A stretch of DNA of 64,000 bases from Saprospiraceae bacterium (GTDB lineage: Bacteria > Bacteroidota > Bacteroidia > Chitinophagales > Saprospiraceae). The position numbers and the translations under genes were made by a program. The notes below the pieces were generated by a model. It saw only the letters and a program-made list of their open reading frames with translations, was not told the origin of the DNA and made no database searches. Of the stretch, positions 26,575 through 35,720 are shown one piece after another. How positions within the stretch are numbered: the first letter of the stretch is position 1; each line of letters begins with the position of its first letter. The stretch lies in contig JADKEB010000003.1 in the NCBI GenBank assembly GCA_016718205.1, forward strand, positions 62,001-126,000, read 5' to 3'.

Positions 26575-26816
26575 CTAGTGGTTGGGTTCTATTACGTAAT
26601 GCACTTTTCTTCTCATTTGCTTTTCAAACTCTACTATTTCATCCATATTGGCATCATACCATACTGATAGTGGCGGTCTCTTATCCATGGTTGACAAATT
26701 GGGGTAATCCTTTCCCAATTCCTTCTTTGCTGCTTCTTCATAGTGTAAGGCAAATACCGAAGAAAAAGAAACGAAAGCATATAATGACGGAAATCATCCG
26801 CATTCATAGTGCCTGT
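26575..26816 (-). pseudogene. hsdM (type I restriction-modification methylase) fragment
   Basis: Reading the minus strand from the mobile element at 26819 gives GTMNADDFRHYMLSFLFLRYL. After a frame slip it continues YEEAAKKELGKDYPN, then DKRPPLSVWYDANMDEIVEF, then RRKVHYVIEPNH and a stop. This is the N-terminal region of HsdM N6-adenine methylase subunits. The extreme N-terminus is missing where the family-1 element begins, and everything after ~85 residues, including the catalytic domain, is deleted. A clear relic of a type I restriction-modification system. Confidence 0.8.
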
Positions 26817-26818
26817 TA

Positions 26819-27077
26819 GAGTATGTTTAAATTTTTATGTTTGAGCGAAAGTGAGGAAATTTAATTTTGGACAAGATGACTGAATGGTCTCGTCTGTGAC
26901 GAGAATTGAGTAAAATACTTTACTCAATAAAGAAGGAACTGCGAGCAGCTGCTCGCAGCGAATACTGAATATAGCCGGAAGTTCAAGCGTAGCTTGACGC
27001 GGTACGACGAAAAATATAACGATGGCTAAAATTAAATTTGCCACTTGGAGCCAAATGATAAAAGTTTAAACATACTC
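26819..27077. mobile_element. Family-1 short inverted-repeat element (259-bp form)
   Basis: Bounded by GAGTATG...CATACTC with TTA on both sides (26816-26818 and 27078-27080). The interior is a chain of hairpins: TCTCGTC / GACGAGA, ATTGAGTAAA / TTTACTCAAT, the 20-bp palindrome CTGCGAGCAGCTGCTCGCAG, and TCAAGC / GCTTGA. It is nearly the exact reverse complement of the copy at 48168-48426. No coding capacity, so it must be moved in trans if it is mobile. Confidence 0.88.
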
Positions 27078-27154
27078 TTAAATCGTCTGCAATATTCCAA
27101 AGGGTTTTACCGAGTTGTTGTTGTTGCTGTATTTGTGTCACTATATATTTTATT

Positions 27155-28123
27155 TTAACAACGAGCTAATATACTGTTTGTCAAAGCTTCAAACTCTTGA
27201 TAACTTCTCTGAACAGCATAAACATGTGCTCCTATAGCACCATCAGAAGGTTTTAATAAAAAAATAGGTTTATGAGACTCCATCGACATTGGAGCTAGAC
27301 TTCTATAATGTTTTAAAAGGGAAATACAATGACTGTCCTCTTCTACAGATTGTATTTGTGTAGAAATACCTAAAACATATTCAGCAAAAACAGATGGAAT
27401 TCTATTTGCCCATTTTAAATAAGATTTTACGGGTCTGCTCTCTTTCGCTGAGTACTGCATAACTATGTAACCTATAGGTAAAGCGTTGTTGGTAGGGATT
27501 TCAAAAGAAACTTTCGCTGGTTTTTGCTCCAATCGCTGATTCCAGTCCTTTTTCCATTTCACCAATGTTTGGCCTAAGTTTTTGATTCCTTGAAGAGAAA
27601 ATAAATCTGAAGCTACTGGCATAACTATATAGTCAGAACTTATTGTTACAGCACGATTTATAGCTCCTAAATTTGGACCTACGTCAATTAATAAAATCTC
27701 TGCATTAAATTTGTTTGCGGCTTCTTTAAATATGGTATTAAAAATACTAGTTAGTCTAAATGAATAACTATCACCACCAAGAGATTTAAGCCATGCATCA
27801 CTTAGTTTATCCTCAAATACAGAAAGAGATAAATTACCTAAAATCAAACCTAGATTTTCATTAATATTTTCAATATGTACTGGTAGGTAAGGGTCACCTG
27901 AAACAACTGGATTGATAGAATCTAAAATAGTTATTGGCAAATCATTTTCATAGACATCTTCAAGCCGATCAGGAGTTAAGAACATTGATGTAAGGTTTGA
28001 CTGAGGATCTAAATCAACAGCAATGGTTTTAATCCCTAATTCAGACAACATCCACGCAACATGATATACAGTAGTTGTTTTGCCTACTCCACCTTTGTTA
28101 TTAAAAAATATTATTGATTTCAT
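27155..28123 (-). CDS. ParA/MinD-family P-loop ATPase
   Basis: 322 residues from ATG 28123; an in-frame ATG 39 bases upstream (28162) only adds a non-conserved leader. It has the deviant Walker A KGGVGKTT (residues 10-17), a switch I region with DLDPQSNLTS (about 38-47), and a Walker B-like strand ILLIDVGPNLGAINRA (about 180-195). No parB partner or parS-like repeat lies nearby, so plasmid-type segregation is unlikely. It follows the AlbA_2 ATPase gene on the same strand with a 112-base gap. Together with the AbiEii and hsdM remnants this suggests a defence-associated ATPase pair; that is inference. Confidence 0.85.
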   Translation of the reverse strand: MKSIIFFNNKGGVGKTTTVYHVAWMLSELGIKTIAVDLDPQSNLTSMFLTPDRLEDVYENDLPITILDSINPVVSGDPYLPVHIENINENLGLILGNLSLSVFEDKLSDAWLKSLGGDSYSFRLTSIFNTIFKEAANKFNAEILLIDVGPNLGAINRAVTISSDYIVMPVASDLFSLQGIKNLGQTLVKWKKDWNQRLEQKPAKVSFEIPTNNALPIGYIVMQYSAKESRPVKSYLKWANRIPSVFAEYVLGISTQIQSVEEDSHCISLLKHYRSLAPMSMESHKPIFLLKPSDGAIGAHVYAVQRSYQEFEALTNSILARC

Positions 28124-28235
28124 TTGTTTATTTTTTGCTAGCGGCACAAGTTCTGAGTGCATTTTTTAAATGCCAAATGGAACACCCAATAATCATCCCC
28201 TTATGTTTCAAGTAGTCAGTCATGGGTGTTTCATA

Positions 28236-29432
28236 CTACCAGTTTTGGTTAATTGAAATGGAAACTTTAAATTTAGTCCCTATAGATAAATCAAAATCAG
28301 GTGCACCATTTTCATTCCTTATCAATTCATCAATGGCACGTTTTACTCCATAATTAAATCGATTCACAAAACCTAGTATCTTCATTGCTTCAGCAATGAC
28401 CACATTTCTATAATCACTTGCATTAGGGAAGTTCTGTGCATTGACGTCACCATATAATCCTCCCGGATTCAAAATCTCAATTCTGTTTGAGAATTCATAG
28501 ATGTATATGGGTGAATTGGATTCATAATTTCTATGCATAATGGCATTCATCAACAATTCCCGTAATGCCCAATAGGGATAATTGCGAATAGTTTTTTCTT
28601 GAAAAGAGTCTTTTTTCACAGGTCGTTCTTTGATTATATTATTTTTAATAAAATCATCCATTGAGTTCAGTTCTGTGATTAGTGCGCCAGAAAATTTCTT
28701 TTCAAATTCCACATCACTGTTCATTTCTTCACCTTTAAACTTTACATATTGAATATATGCTCCTGGAATATAAAACTCGGGATTTAGGCCAAAAAAAAGT
28801 ATTCCTGCATTAGTTGGGCATTGCTCCTTTATATCAAAAAAACGTAATGATGATAATTGCTGTTCAATGGGTCTGCCATTTTCTGCCAAAGTATCTCGAT
28901 CTATAGCAATGGGCAAATAGTTTAACTTGAAATATTCTATGGCTAAATCACCTATGTTTGCACCTAAAGATGGTACTAAATCATACGTTTTGGCATAAGA
29001 AGCCCGTCTTTCTATCAATATTTTTTCTTCTTCAATAGTAGCCCGATACCTTCTTGGCCCTATTCTTATCCAACACCTACCATCATATCTCACTGGTGGA
29101 TACGAAGAAGGTGTAACTTGTATAACCACAACTTCACCATCTTCAAATTTAAATACAGGACTAACCACTATGGATGGTTGGGGCAGCACATTTCCATTAG
29201 TTTTAACATTACCTATTGCTTGCAATTCATCATCAGTCCAAGTCATTCCTGCCAATTTTCCATCATCATCAACACCTAATAAAATATATCCATGCTTTTT
29301 ATGATTTGGAAAGTCATTTGATAAAGCACAAACAGCAGGACCTAGCTTATTTTCTCTGACAGATATTGTCCTTTCGATTAAATCACTTTCCATATCTGAC
29401 AAAAGTTGGTCTAATATTTCTTTTGTTATCAT
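28236..29432 (-). CDS. AlbA_2 (Schlafen-like) domain ATP-binding protein
   Basis: 398 residues. The N-terminal AlbA_2/Schlafen-like nucleic-acid-binding domain (about residues 12-135) shows ERTISVREN, the glycine turn GYILLGVDDDGKLAGM and the late basic patch RIGPRRYRA. The C-terminal half holds a GHKL-type ATPase region (HATPase_c_4) with ALRELLMNAIMHRNY (about 300) and NRIEILNPGGLYGD (about 325). The winged helix often found at the end of this family is short or absent. Members are encoded in defence islands and as transcriptional regulators. Co-oriented with the ParA gene downstream. Confidence 0.85.
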   Translation of the reverse strand: MITKEILDQLLSDMESDLIERTISVRENKLGPAVCALSNDFPNHKKHGYILLGVDDDGKLAGMTWTDDELQAIGNVKTNGNVLPQPSIVVSPVFKFEDGEVVVIQVTPSSYPPVRYDGRCWIRIGPRRYRATIEEEKILIERRASYAKTYDLVPSLGANIGDLAIEYFKLNYLPIAIDRDTLAENGRPIEQQLSSLRFFDIKEQCPTNAGILFFGLNPEFYIPGAYIQYVKFKGEEMNSDVEFEKKFSGALITELNSMDDFIKNNIIKERPVKKDSFQEKTIRNYPYWALRELLMNAIMHRNYESNSPIYIYEFSNRIEILNPGGLYGDVNAQNFPNASDYRNVVIAEAMKILGFVNRFNYGVKRAIDELIRNENGAPDFDLSIGTKFKVSISINQNW

Positions 29433-29612
29433 TTAAATTGATTTATACTCGCAAAGATAGCTTATTTGAAATACTTAATCATTTACCTTCGGAAACAATC
29501 CCTGCATCAATCCCTTTTTATGCAATTTCAATTGTGCTATTTTATCCGCTTGTGCCGTGATGAGTGCATCTAAGGAAGAAAGACACTTCCTCCCTCATGG
29601 CCATTTATGGCT

Positions 29613-30167
29613 TCAAATTTTTATTTCCTTTTGCATTCCATATACATAGTCCAAATGTGATGATGTTTTATGAAAAACTAACAAATACTCATTCAATTTT
29701 GGTGCATATTGTATCATATAGTCCTCATGCAGTTTAGTTTCCAATAAAGTGATTGCTTTTTTAAGCATCAGGAATACTCTATAATTATAGTTTGTAAAAC
29801 AAGTGGTAAACATTTTGGAAGGTAGCGAAAATGGCACTTCTAGCACATACATGATGAGATCGAGCTCACGTGATTTGTCTTTACAATTTTTACCAAACTG
29901 AGCTATCCGTTTATTACAGGCAGCGAGCATATTTGCAAGTTTTAATTCATCTGCAAAGCCCTTATAATTTTTGTTCATCAGGTTTTTAATGTCAGTCAAT
30001 GCTTGTTCATACATATCACCTTCAGCAAATTCTGTATCAATATGACTTACCAACAGATAATCATAAAATTGTTGGTTGGAAGACGCGGCTTTAATGACCA
30101 ATTTTTCCAGATCCTTTTTAGACAATGATCCGATTTTTTCTTTGATTTTTTGATCTAATTTAGGCAT
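29613..30167 (-). CDS. Hypothetical helical protein, 184 residues
   Basis: Not recognised. The sequence is mostly helical and charged, begins KLDQKIKEKIGSLSKKDLEKLVIKAA, and has no signal peptide, membrane helix or enzyme motif. Two Cys (in ANMLAACNKR and GKNCKD) are not arranged as a metal site. It stands alone between the AlbA_2 gene and dnaE, both on the same strand, with gaps of 180 and 172 bases. Codon use resembles the neighbours, so it is probably a real gene. Confidence 0.6.
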   Translation of the reverse strand: MPKLDQKIKEKIGSLSKKDLEKLVIKAASSNQQFYDYLLVSHIDTEFAEGDMYEQALTDIKNLMNKNYKGFADELKLANMLAACNKRIAQFGKNCKDKSRELDLIMYVLEVPFSLPSKMFTTCFTNYNYRVFLMLKKAITLLETKLHEDYMIQYAPKLNEYLLVFHKTSSHLDYVYGMQKEIKI

Positions 30168-30339
30168 TTATATTACTATAATTTTTGGCTAAATCCTTTA
30201 ATTTTTATCGGGTGTATCCCATTTTTTCATTCATTTGTTATAAAATTCCTTTTGTCTCCCTATTGGCTTGATGTAAAACTAAAGCAATTTTTATGAAAGT
30301 GTATTTTTGGGATACCTTTAACTTTTATCATCAGTTCCA

Positions 30340-33300
30340 TCAATTCAACTTATAAGCCAGACCAAGCATCTCCAACTCATTGATAAACTGATAGTCTGCT
30401 GTGACCTTCATAGCTGTCGCTACTAAGTCGACTCCTATATCATCTCCTTCGTCCACAACCTTGAGTTTGAGCGTGTGCGGTCCTACACGTTCCAGACATA
30501 GGTGTTCGATCTCGTGTACCAGTTTTTCGTCTATGATGTGTATTGGAAGCTTGATGGTCACTGATTTTGTCATATTTTTACCAATGGTATCCAGCATTCG
30601 GATATCTTTGACATTGAAGAAATACCGATCTTGAGAGTAACCTTTTTCATTGCTGCCTTCTACGTATAGCACTTGACCTTTGGTGATCAGGTGTTTGTAA
30701 GATTCAAACTTCTCATTGTAGAGATTGATCTGAAAGCTTCCGGTAAAGTCCTGCATGGTAAACCTTGCATACCCGGTACCTTTTTGTGTAGTGCCAAACG
30801 TAGCCTCGGTGACTATACCTCCCATTTTCAGGAGTTTGCCTTGTACTTGTTCGGCTTTCTCCAGCGGGCAATTGATAAAATGTTGAAATTCCAGATGATA
30901 ATCATCCAATGGGTGACCACTGATATAGATACCCGTTACTTCTTTTTCTTTTTCGAGCTTTTCGATTTGGTTCCATTCAGGCACGACCGGTGGTTTGGGC
31001 GAGTCGATATAACTGGTCATGGCATCTCCGAAAAGCGACATCTGGTTGCTGTCTTTTTGTGCCTGATAGTTGGAACCGTATTTGAGCAATGATTCAATAA
31101 ATGTTTCAGTCCGGTCACCGGATATTTCAAAATATTGCGCTCTGTTGATACCTCCAAATGAGTCTAATGCACCACCAAGAACCAAGCTATCTATACATTT
31201 TTTATTGACAGAACGCAGATTGAGACGGCGCATCATATCAAACACATCTTCGAAGTGTCCGTTTACTTTGCGTTCTTTGACTATTTCTTCTACCGGCCCT
31301 TCGCCTACACCTTTGAGTGCAGACAACCCAAAACGTACTTGCCCTTTTACGTTGACCGCAAATTTGATATTGCTTTCATTGATATCCGGTCCCAGTACGT
31401 CGATTTTCATCCTTTTAGTTTCTTGAAGAAAGAAGTTGATTTTGGAGATATCGCTCTTATTGTGATTGAGTACTGATGCCATAAATGCGGCAGGGTAGTG
31501 AGCCTTAAGATAAGCCGTCTGAAAAGCTATATACGCATAACAGGTGGAGTGTGATTTGTTGAATGCATATGATGCAAAGGCCTCCCAGTCTGTCCATACC
31601 TTTTTGACGACTTCCTCAGGATGTCCATTGGTTTTACAGCCATCCACAAATTTAGGAAACATCTTGTCGAGTACAGCCTTCTGTTTTTTACCCATTGCTT
31701 TACGTAGCATATCGGCATCTCCTTTGCTGAATCCTGCCAGTTTTTGGGAAAGCAACATCACCTGCTCCTGATACACAGTGATTCCATAGGTTTCAGCAAG
31801 ATATTCTTCCATATCAGGAAGGTCAAACTTGATTTCTTGCTTACCATTTTTACGAGCGATAAAATCCGGTATATACTGAAGCGGTCCAGGTCGATACAGG
31901 GCATTCATAGCAATGAGGTCCTGAAAACGGGTAGGCACCAGGTCTCTCAGATGCTTTTGCATGCCCGGAGATTCATACTGAAATATACCCACCATATCTC
32001 CACGTTGGAACAGCTCAAAAGTGAGTTCATCTTCCAATGAAATGGCATCTATATCCAATTCAGTGTCATATCTGTCTTTGATGATTTCAAGAGCATCTTT
32101 GATGATGGTCAGTGTCTTGAGACCAAGGAAGTCCATTTTGAGCAATCCTGCTTCTTCTGCTACAGAGTTGTCATATTGCGATACCAAAAGCTCTGAATCT
32201 TTGGCTACCGATACAGGCACAAAGTTGGTGATATCATCCGGTGTGATGATGACACCACACGCATGGATTCCTGTATTTCGTACTGACCCTTCCAGTTTTT
32301 TGGCTGTCCGGATCATCTCGCCTATATCTGATTTTTCCTCAGACATTTTCCGGAATTCGTAGGCCTTTTCCTTATCTTCGCTTGAGAAGACTTCCTTTTG
32401 TTTAGCTTCGATGTCCTTTTCGGCCAGTACGCCTGCCAATGTCGCTGTGAGATGAGATGGAAATATCTTAGCCACTCTATCTACCTCATTGAGCGGAATA
32501 TTCATCACTCGGCCTACATCCCGTAATGAAGATCTGGCAGCCATCGTGCCATACGTGACGATTTGTGCTACTTGATTTTTTCCATATTTATCGATCACAT
32601 AATTGATGACCTTGTCTCTGCCATCATCATCAAAGTCAATATCTATATCCGGCATAGACACCCGTTCAGGATTGAGAAAACGCTCAAAAAGAAGATCGTA
32701 TTTGATAGGATCTATATTGGTGATACCCAAACTATACGCTACGCAAGAGCCCGCTGCTGATCCTCTACCAGGACCTACAGATACACCCATGTCACGCGCT
32801 ACTGTAGTAAAATCCTGTACTATCAAAAAATATCCCGAATATCCTGATTTGGTAATGACATCCAGCTCAAAATTGAGCCGCTCTTCGACTATCGGTGAGA
32901 TAGTGCCATACTTGCGTTTAGCTCCTTCGAAGGACAAATGTCTTAGGAACAATTCCTGAGTATCAAATCCTGCGGGTAGTGGAAACGCAGGTAACAAGAT
33001 ATCCCGAGCCAGCTTGATATCGTCTATTTTGGATGCGATTTCCATTGTATTTTCTATAGCTTCTTTGACATCGCCAAAGAGCGTATTCATTTCCGCTTTG
33101 GTCTTGAAATAAAAGTCAGAGCTTGGAAATTTAAATCTCTCCTTATCCTCTAATAGTGATCCTGTATTGACGCACAATAAGACATCATGGGGTGCATAAT
33201 CTTCTTCTTCCACATAGTGTGCATCATTGGTCACTATGGTTTTGACATGGTATTTTTTTGCAAGCCCCAGCAGTACCTGATTGACATCTTCCTGGCTCAT

Positions 33301-33873
33301 CCCGGTATCATCAATCTTTTCCATACCCCGATGCCTTTGCAACTCTATGTAGTAATCATCTCCAAAAAGGTCCAACCACCATTTGAGTCTTTCTTCTGCG
33401 AGCTCAATATTTCCCGTCAATATAGTTTGTGGTATTTCGGCTCCTATACAACATGATGTGGCGATGAGTCCTTCATGGTATTTCAGGATGAGTTCTTTGT
33501 CGATTCTTGGGTACTTGCCATATAGACCTTCTGTATATCCGAGAGAGCAAAGTTTTGTCAGATTTTGATAGCCGATAGTATTTTTGGCCAGCATCAATTG
33601 ATGGTAACGTACATCTTTCAAGCCACGGGACTTTTCAAAACTTTTGACGTGTCTGTCTTCTGATACATAAAACTCACATCCGATGATTGGTTTTATGTCT
33701 TTGGCGTTGGCTTCTTTTACAAACTTAAATACGCCGAACATATTGCCATGATCCGTAATAGCTACAGCTGATTGGCCGTCAGCCTTGGCTTTTTTCATCA
33801 ATGTCTTGATATCAGAAGCACCGTCAAGCAGCGAATATTGTGTGTGAGAGTGTAGGTGACAAAAATCTATCAC
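30340..33873 (-). CDS. dnaE: DNA polymerase III subunit alpha
   Basis: 1177-residue replicative polymerase. N-terminal PHP domain (about 1-270; HLHSHTQYSLLDGAS at residues 6-20 and TDHGNMFG near 40). Polymerase core (about 300-800) with the catalytic acidic cluster PDIDIDFDDDGRD at 408-420 (Asp409, Asp411) and GPGRGSAAGSCVAY at 368-380. Then tandem helix-hairpin-helix, and an OB fold near the C-terminus (ATFGTTQKGTGYARFTMQDF, about 1030). Length fits the DnaE1 class. The 3.5-kb frame is uninterrupted, a useful control for sequence quality in this part of the window. Confidence 0.97.
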   Translation of the reverse strand: MIDFCHLHSHTQYSLLDGASDIKTLMKKAKADGQSAVAITDHGNMFGVFKFVKEANAKDIKPIIGCEFYVSEDRHVKSFEKSRGLKDVRYHQLMLAKNTIGYQNLTKLCSLGYTEGLYGKYPRIDKELILKYHEGLIATSCCIGAEIPQTILTGNIELAEERLKWWLDLFGDDYYIELQRHRGMEKIDDTGMSQEDVNQVLLGLAKKYHVKTIVTNDAHYVEEEDYAPHDVLLCVNTGSLLEDKERFKFPSSDFYFKTKAEMNTLFGDVKEAIENTMEIASKIDDIKLARDILLPAFPLPAGFDTQELFLRHLSFEGAKRKYGTISPIVEERLNFELDVITKSGYSGYFLIVQDFTTVARDMGVSVGPGRGSAAGSCVAYSLGITNIDPIKYDLLFERFLNPERVSMPDIDIDFDDDGRDKVINYVIDKYGKNQVAQIVTYGTMAARSSLRDVGRVMNIPLNEVDRVAKIFPSHLTATLAGVLAEKDIEAKQKEVFSSEDKEKAYEFRKMSEEKSDIGEMIRTAKKLEGSVRNTGIHACGVIITPDDITNFVPVSVAKDSELLVSQYDNSVAEEAGLLKMDFLGLKTLTIIKDALEIIKDRYDTELDIDAISLEDELTFELFQRGDMVGIFQYESPGMQKHLRDLVPTRFQDLIAMNALYRPGPLQYIPDFIARKNGKQEIKFDLPDMEEYLAETYGITVYQEQVMLLSQKLAGFSKGDADMLRKAMGKKQKAVLDKMFPKFVDGCKTNGHPEEVVKKVWTDWEAFASYAFNKSHSTCYAYIAFQTAYLKAHYPAAFMASVLNHNKSDISKINFFLQETKRMKIDVLGPDINESNIKFAVNVKGQVRFGLSALKGVGEGPVEEIVKERKVNGHFEDVFDMMRRLNLRSVNKKCIDSLVLGGALDSFGGINRAQYFEISGDRTETFIESLLKYGSNYQAQKDSNQMSLFGDAMTSYIDSPKPPVVPEWNQIEKLEKEKEVTGIYISGHPLDDYHLEFQHFINCPLEKAEQVQGKLLKMGGIVTEATFGTTQKGTGYARFTMQDFTGSFQINLYNEKFESYKHLITKGQVLYVEGSNEKGYSQDRYFFNVKDIRMLDTIGKNMTKSVTIKLPIHIIDEKLVHEIEHLCLERVGPHTLKLKVVDEGDDIGVDLVATAMKVTADYQFINELEMLGLAYKLN

Positions 33874-33998
33874 TGTGAGATTGGGTTTTTATACTTTGAA
33901 TGCTTAAAAATGCAAATATAAGTATTTTTTTGTTTTCAGGGCGATGCTTTCGGCCCGGTGTGTATAACATATTGCACAAAAAAGTTTATGCCCTTCAC

Positions 33999-34032
33999 AA
34001 CCCCTGCCTGACTACGTAGGCAGGCAGGGGTT
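33999..34032. repeat. Perfect 12-bp inverted repeat (REP-like)
   Basis: AACCCCTGCCTG at 33999-34010 is repeated as CAGGCAGGGGTT at 34021-34032 with a 10-base loop. No T run follows, so it is not an obvious terminator. It sits in the 354-base gap between dnaE and the first haloperoxidase, in which nothing else is evident apart from AT-rich promoter-like sequence before 34228. Confidence 0.7.
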
Positions 34033-34227
34033 AGTGGAGCAGAACTAACCTTTATATTTGGACTAATAGGTACTCATAAATCAAATTCTTTATTACTATC
34101 TCTATCGCAAAATAATTTTATTTTTAATAGGGGTAATATCAAAATAGAGTATCATATTAAAAATTGGCATAATATTTGTTTTATATATTACGATATATTT
34201 TAATATGTAATTTATAAATAAATTCTT

Positions 34228-35601
34228 ATGACCCAGTTTACTAATTCCCCAAAAAACCTTTTTAGAATTTTATCTCTTTTCCTCCTGATTGGCTTTTTAC
34301 AGTCTTGTACAAAAGACCAACCACTTGTCGAGAGCCAAGAAACAGAGACATTTGCGGCCAATCATTTGATTGACTATTATGACCTTATTTGTACCACTAC
34401 AAAAAATACACCCGGATTTTTTCCTCCACAAGCGGCAAGAGCGTATGGCTATATCTCCATAACCAATTACGAAGCTGTAAGACATGGAATTGAAGGAGCT
34501 GTTTCACTCCAATCTCAATTAAAGGGATTCCAAAGCTATCCTATGCCCGTTCCCGAACATGATTTGGAATACAATTGGGCTATTGCATCCAATGCTGCTG
34601 TCGCCAAAATGATGTTGTATATGTATGATAAGAATCTGAAGGCTGCAGACAAGCTACTCATTGAAGATATGGAGAAAGCTAATTTAAAGGAAATGTCTGC
34701 AACGATTAATGTAGAGATAGTAGATCGATCAGTGGCATTTGGAAAAAAAGTGGCTGATGTTGTTTATGATTATTCAAAGGGAGATGGTGGTCATGAAGCA
34801 TATTTGGAACCATTTCAAAAACCATATGCCATTCCTACAGATGCATACTGCTGGGTACCTACCGGAAGCGTCAAAGATCCACTCAGCCCAAGATGGGGAA
34901 ACAACAGACCATTCATGGATGTCAATGTGGAAAAAACAAAAGTGCCCATGCCTGTTGTTTTTTCAGAATCAAAAGACTCTGAGTTTTATAGAGAAGCAAT
35001 AGCTACTTACAATCAGGTCAAAAACAATACCACTGAGCAGGTTGAAATAGCCAAATACTGGTCTGATGATCCTTTCGCCACTTGTACTCCTGCCGGGCAT
35101 ACATTCAATATTTTGACACAAATTTTATTTGAAGAAAAAGCCACATTAGCCAAAACAAGTGTCGCCATAGCAAGACTTGGAATCGCTGAAAACGATGCCT
35201 TTATTGCTTGCTGGAAGGGAAAATATGATCATGTGCTTTTGAGACCAGTTACATATATCAACAGACATATTGATCCTGCATGGAAAACAATACTAGGTAC
35301 ACCTCCATTTCCGGCATATACTTCAGGTCATTCTTGTGAGATGGGTGCTGGTTCCAGAGTTTTGTCTGCTATGTTTACCAAAGGAGATGGCAATTTCCAG
35401 TTTACCGATTATAGTCAGCTTAAGTATGGTTTTTATGCCAGAAGCTTTTCAAATTTTGATGTGATGGCAGAGGAATGTGCCAATAGTCGTCTCTATGGTG
35501 GCATCCATTACCCTATGGACAATAGCAAGGGGTTACAGTTGGGTAGAGCCATTGGAGATAATGTCAATAAAAGATTAAAATGGCCCGTATTTGTAAGGTA
35601 A
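34228..35601 (+). CDS. Vanadium-dependent haloperoxidase/PAP2-type lipoprotein
   Basis: 457-residue lipoprotein (lipobox LQSC, Cys27) of the vanadium haloperoxidase/PAP2 superfamily. The oxyanion-binding residues are all present: Lys332 with Arg339-Pro340 (K-x6-RP), Ser366-Gly367-His368, Arg421 and His427 (SRLYGGIHY). Such enzymes either oxidise halides with hydrogen peroxide or act as phosphatases; these residues bind vanadate or phosphate in both, so the activity cannot be settled by inspection. It is a paralogue of the gene at 36045-37418 on the other strand; the two are convergent, separated by 443 bases that include a terminator. Confidence 0.85.
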   Translation: MTQFTNSPKNLFRILSLFLLIGFLQSCTKDQPLVESQETETFAANHLIDYYDLICTTTKNTPGFFPPQAARAYGYISITNYEAVRHGIEGAVSLQSQLKGFQSYPMPVPEHDLEYNWAIASNAAVAKMMLYMYDKNLKAADKLLIEDMEKANLKEMSATINVEIVDRSVAFGKKVADVVYDYSKGDGGHEAYLEPFQKPYAIPTDAYCWVPTGSVKDPLSPRWGNNRPFMDVNVEKTKVPMPVVFSESKDSEFYREAIATYNQVKNNTTEQVEIAKYWSDDPFATCTPAGHTFNILTQILFEEKATLAKTSVAIARLGIAENDAFIACWKGKYDHVLLRPVTYINRHIDPAWKTILGTPPFPAYTSGHSCEMGAGSRVLSAMFTKGDGNFQFTDYSQLKYGFYARSFSNFDVMAEECANSRLYGGIHYPMDNSKGLQLGRAIGDNVNKRLKWPVFVR

Positions 35602-35683
35602 TATTCACAGAACCCTGAATTAATTTCATCTTCAAGTCATTGTTTTGTTATGTAAAGGGTAATTCAAAATACTGTATACAGAA

Positions 35684-35720
35684 AAGTGAAGGTTAAAAAC
35701 ATTTAGCCTTCGCTTTTTTA
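35684..35720 (+). terminator. Terminator after the first haloperoxidase gene
   Basis: AAGTGAAGGTTA pairs with TAGCCTTCGCTT (with a G-U pair) around an 8-base loop, followed by a T run. 83 bases after the stop codon. Confidence 0.75.

Noticed and set aside
26394..26819. Possible 141-residue plus-strand gene
   Set aside because: It overlaps the dienoyl-CoA isomerase and the hsdM relic; the minus-strand HsdM reading is far better.
27155..28123. Plasmid partition (parAB) locus or replication origin
   Set aside because: No parB-like gene or parS repeats nearby; neighbours are chromosomal housekeeping genes such as dnaE.
28150..28235. Terminator or riboswitch between the AlbA_2 and ParA genes
   Set aside because: GAACACCCA and TGGGTGTTTC can pair, but the loop is about 36 bases and there is no T run; too weak to call.
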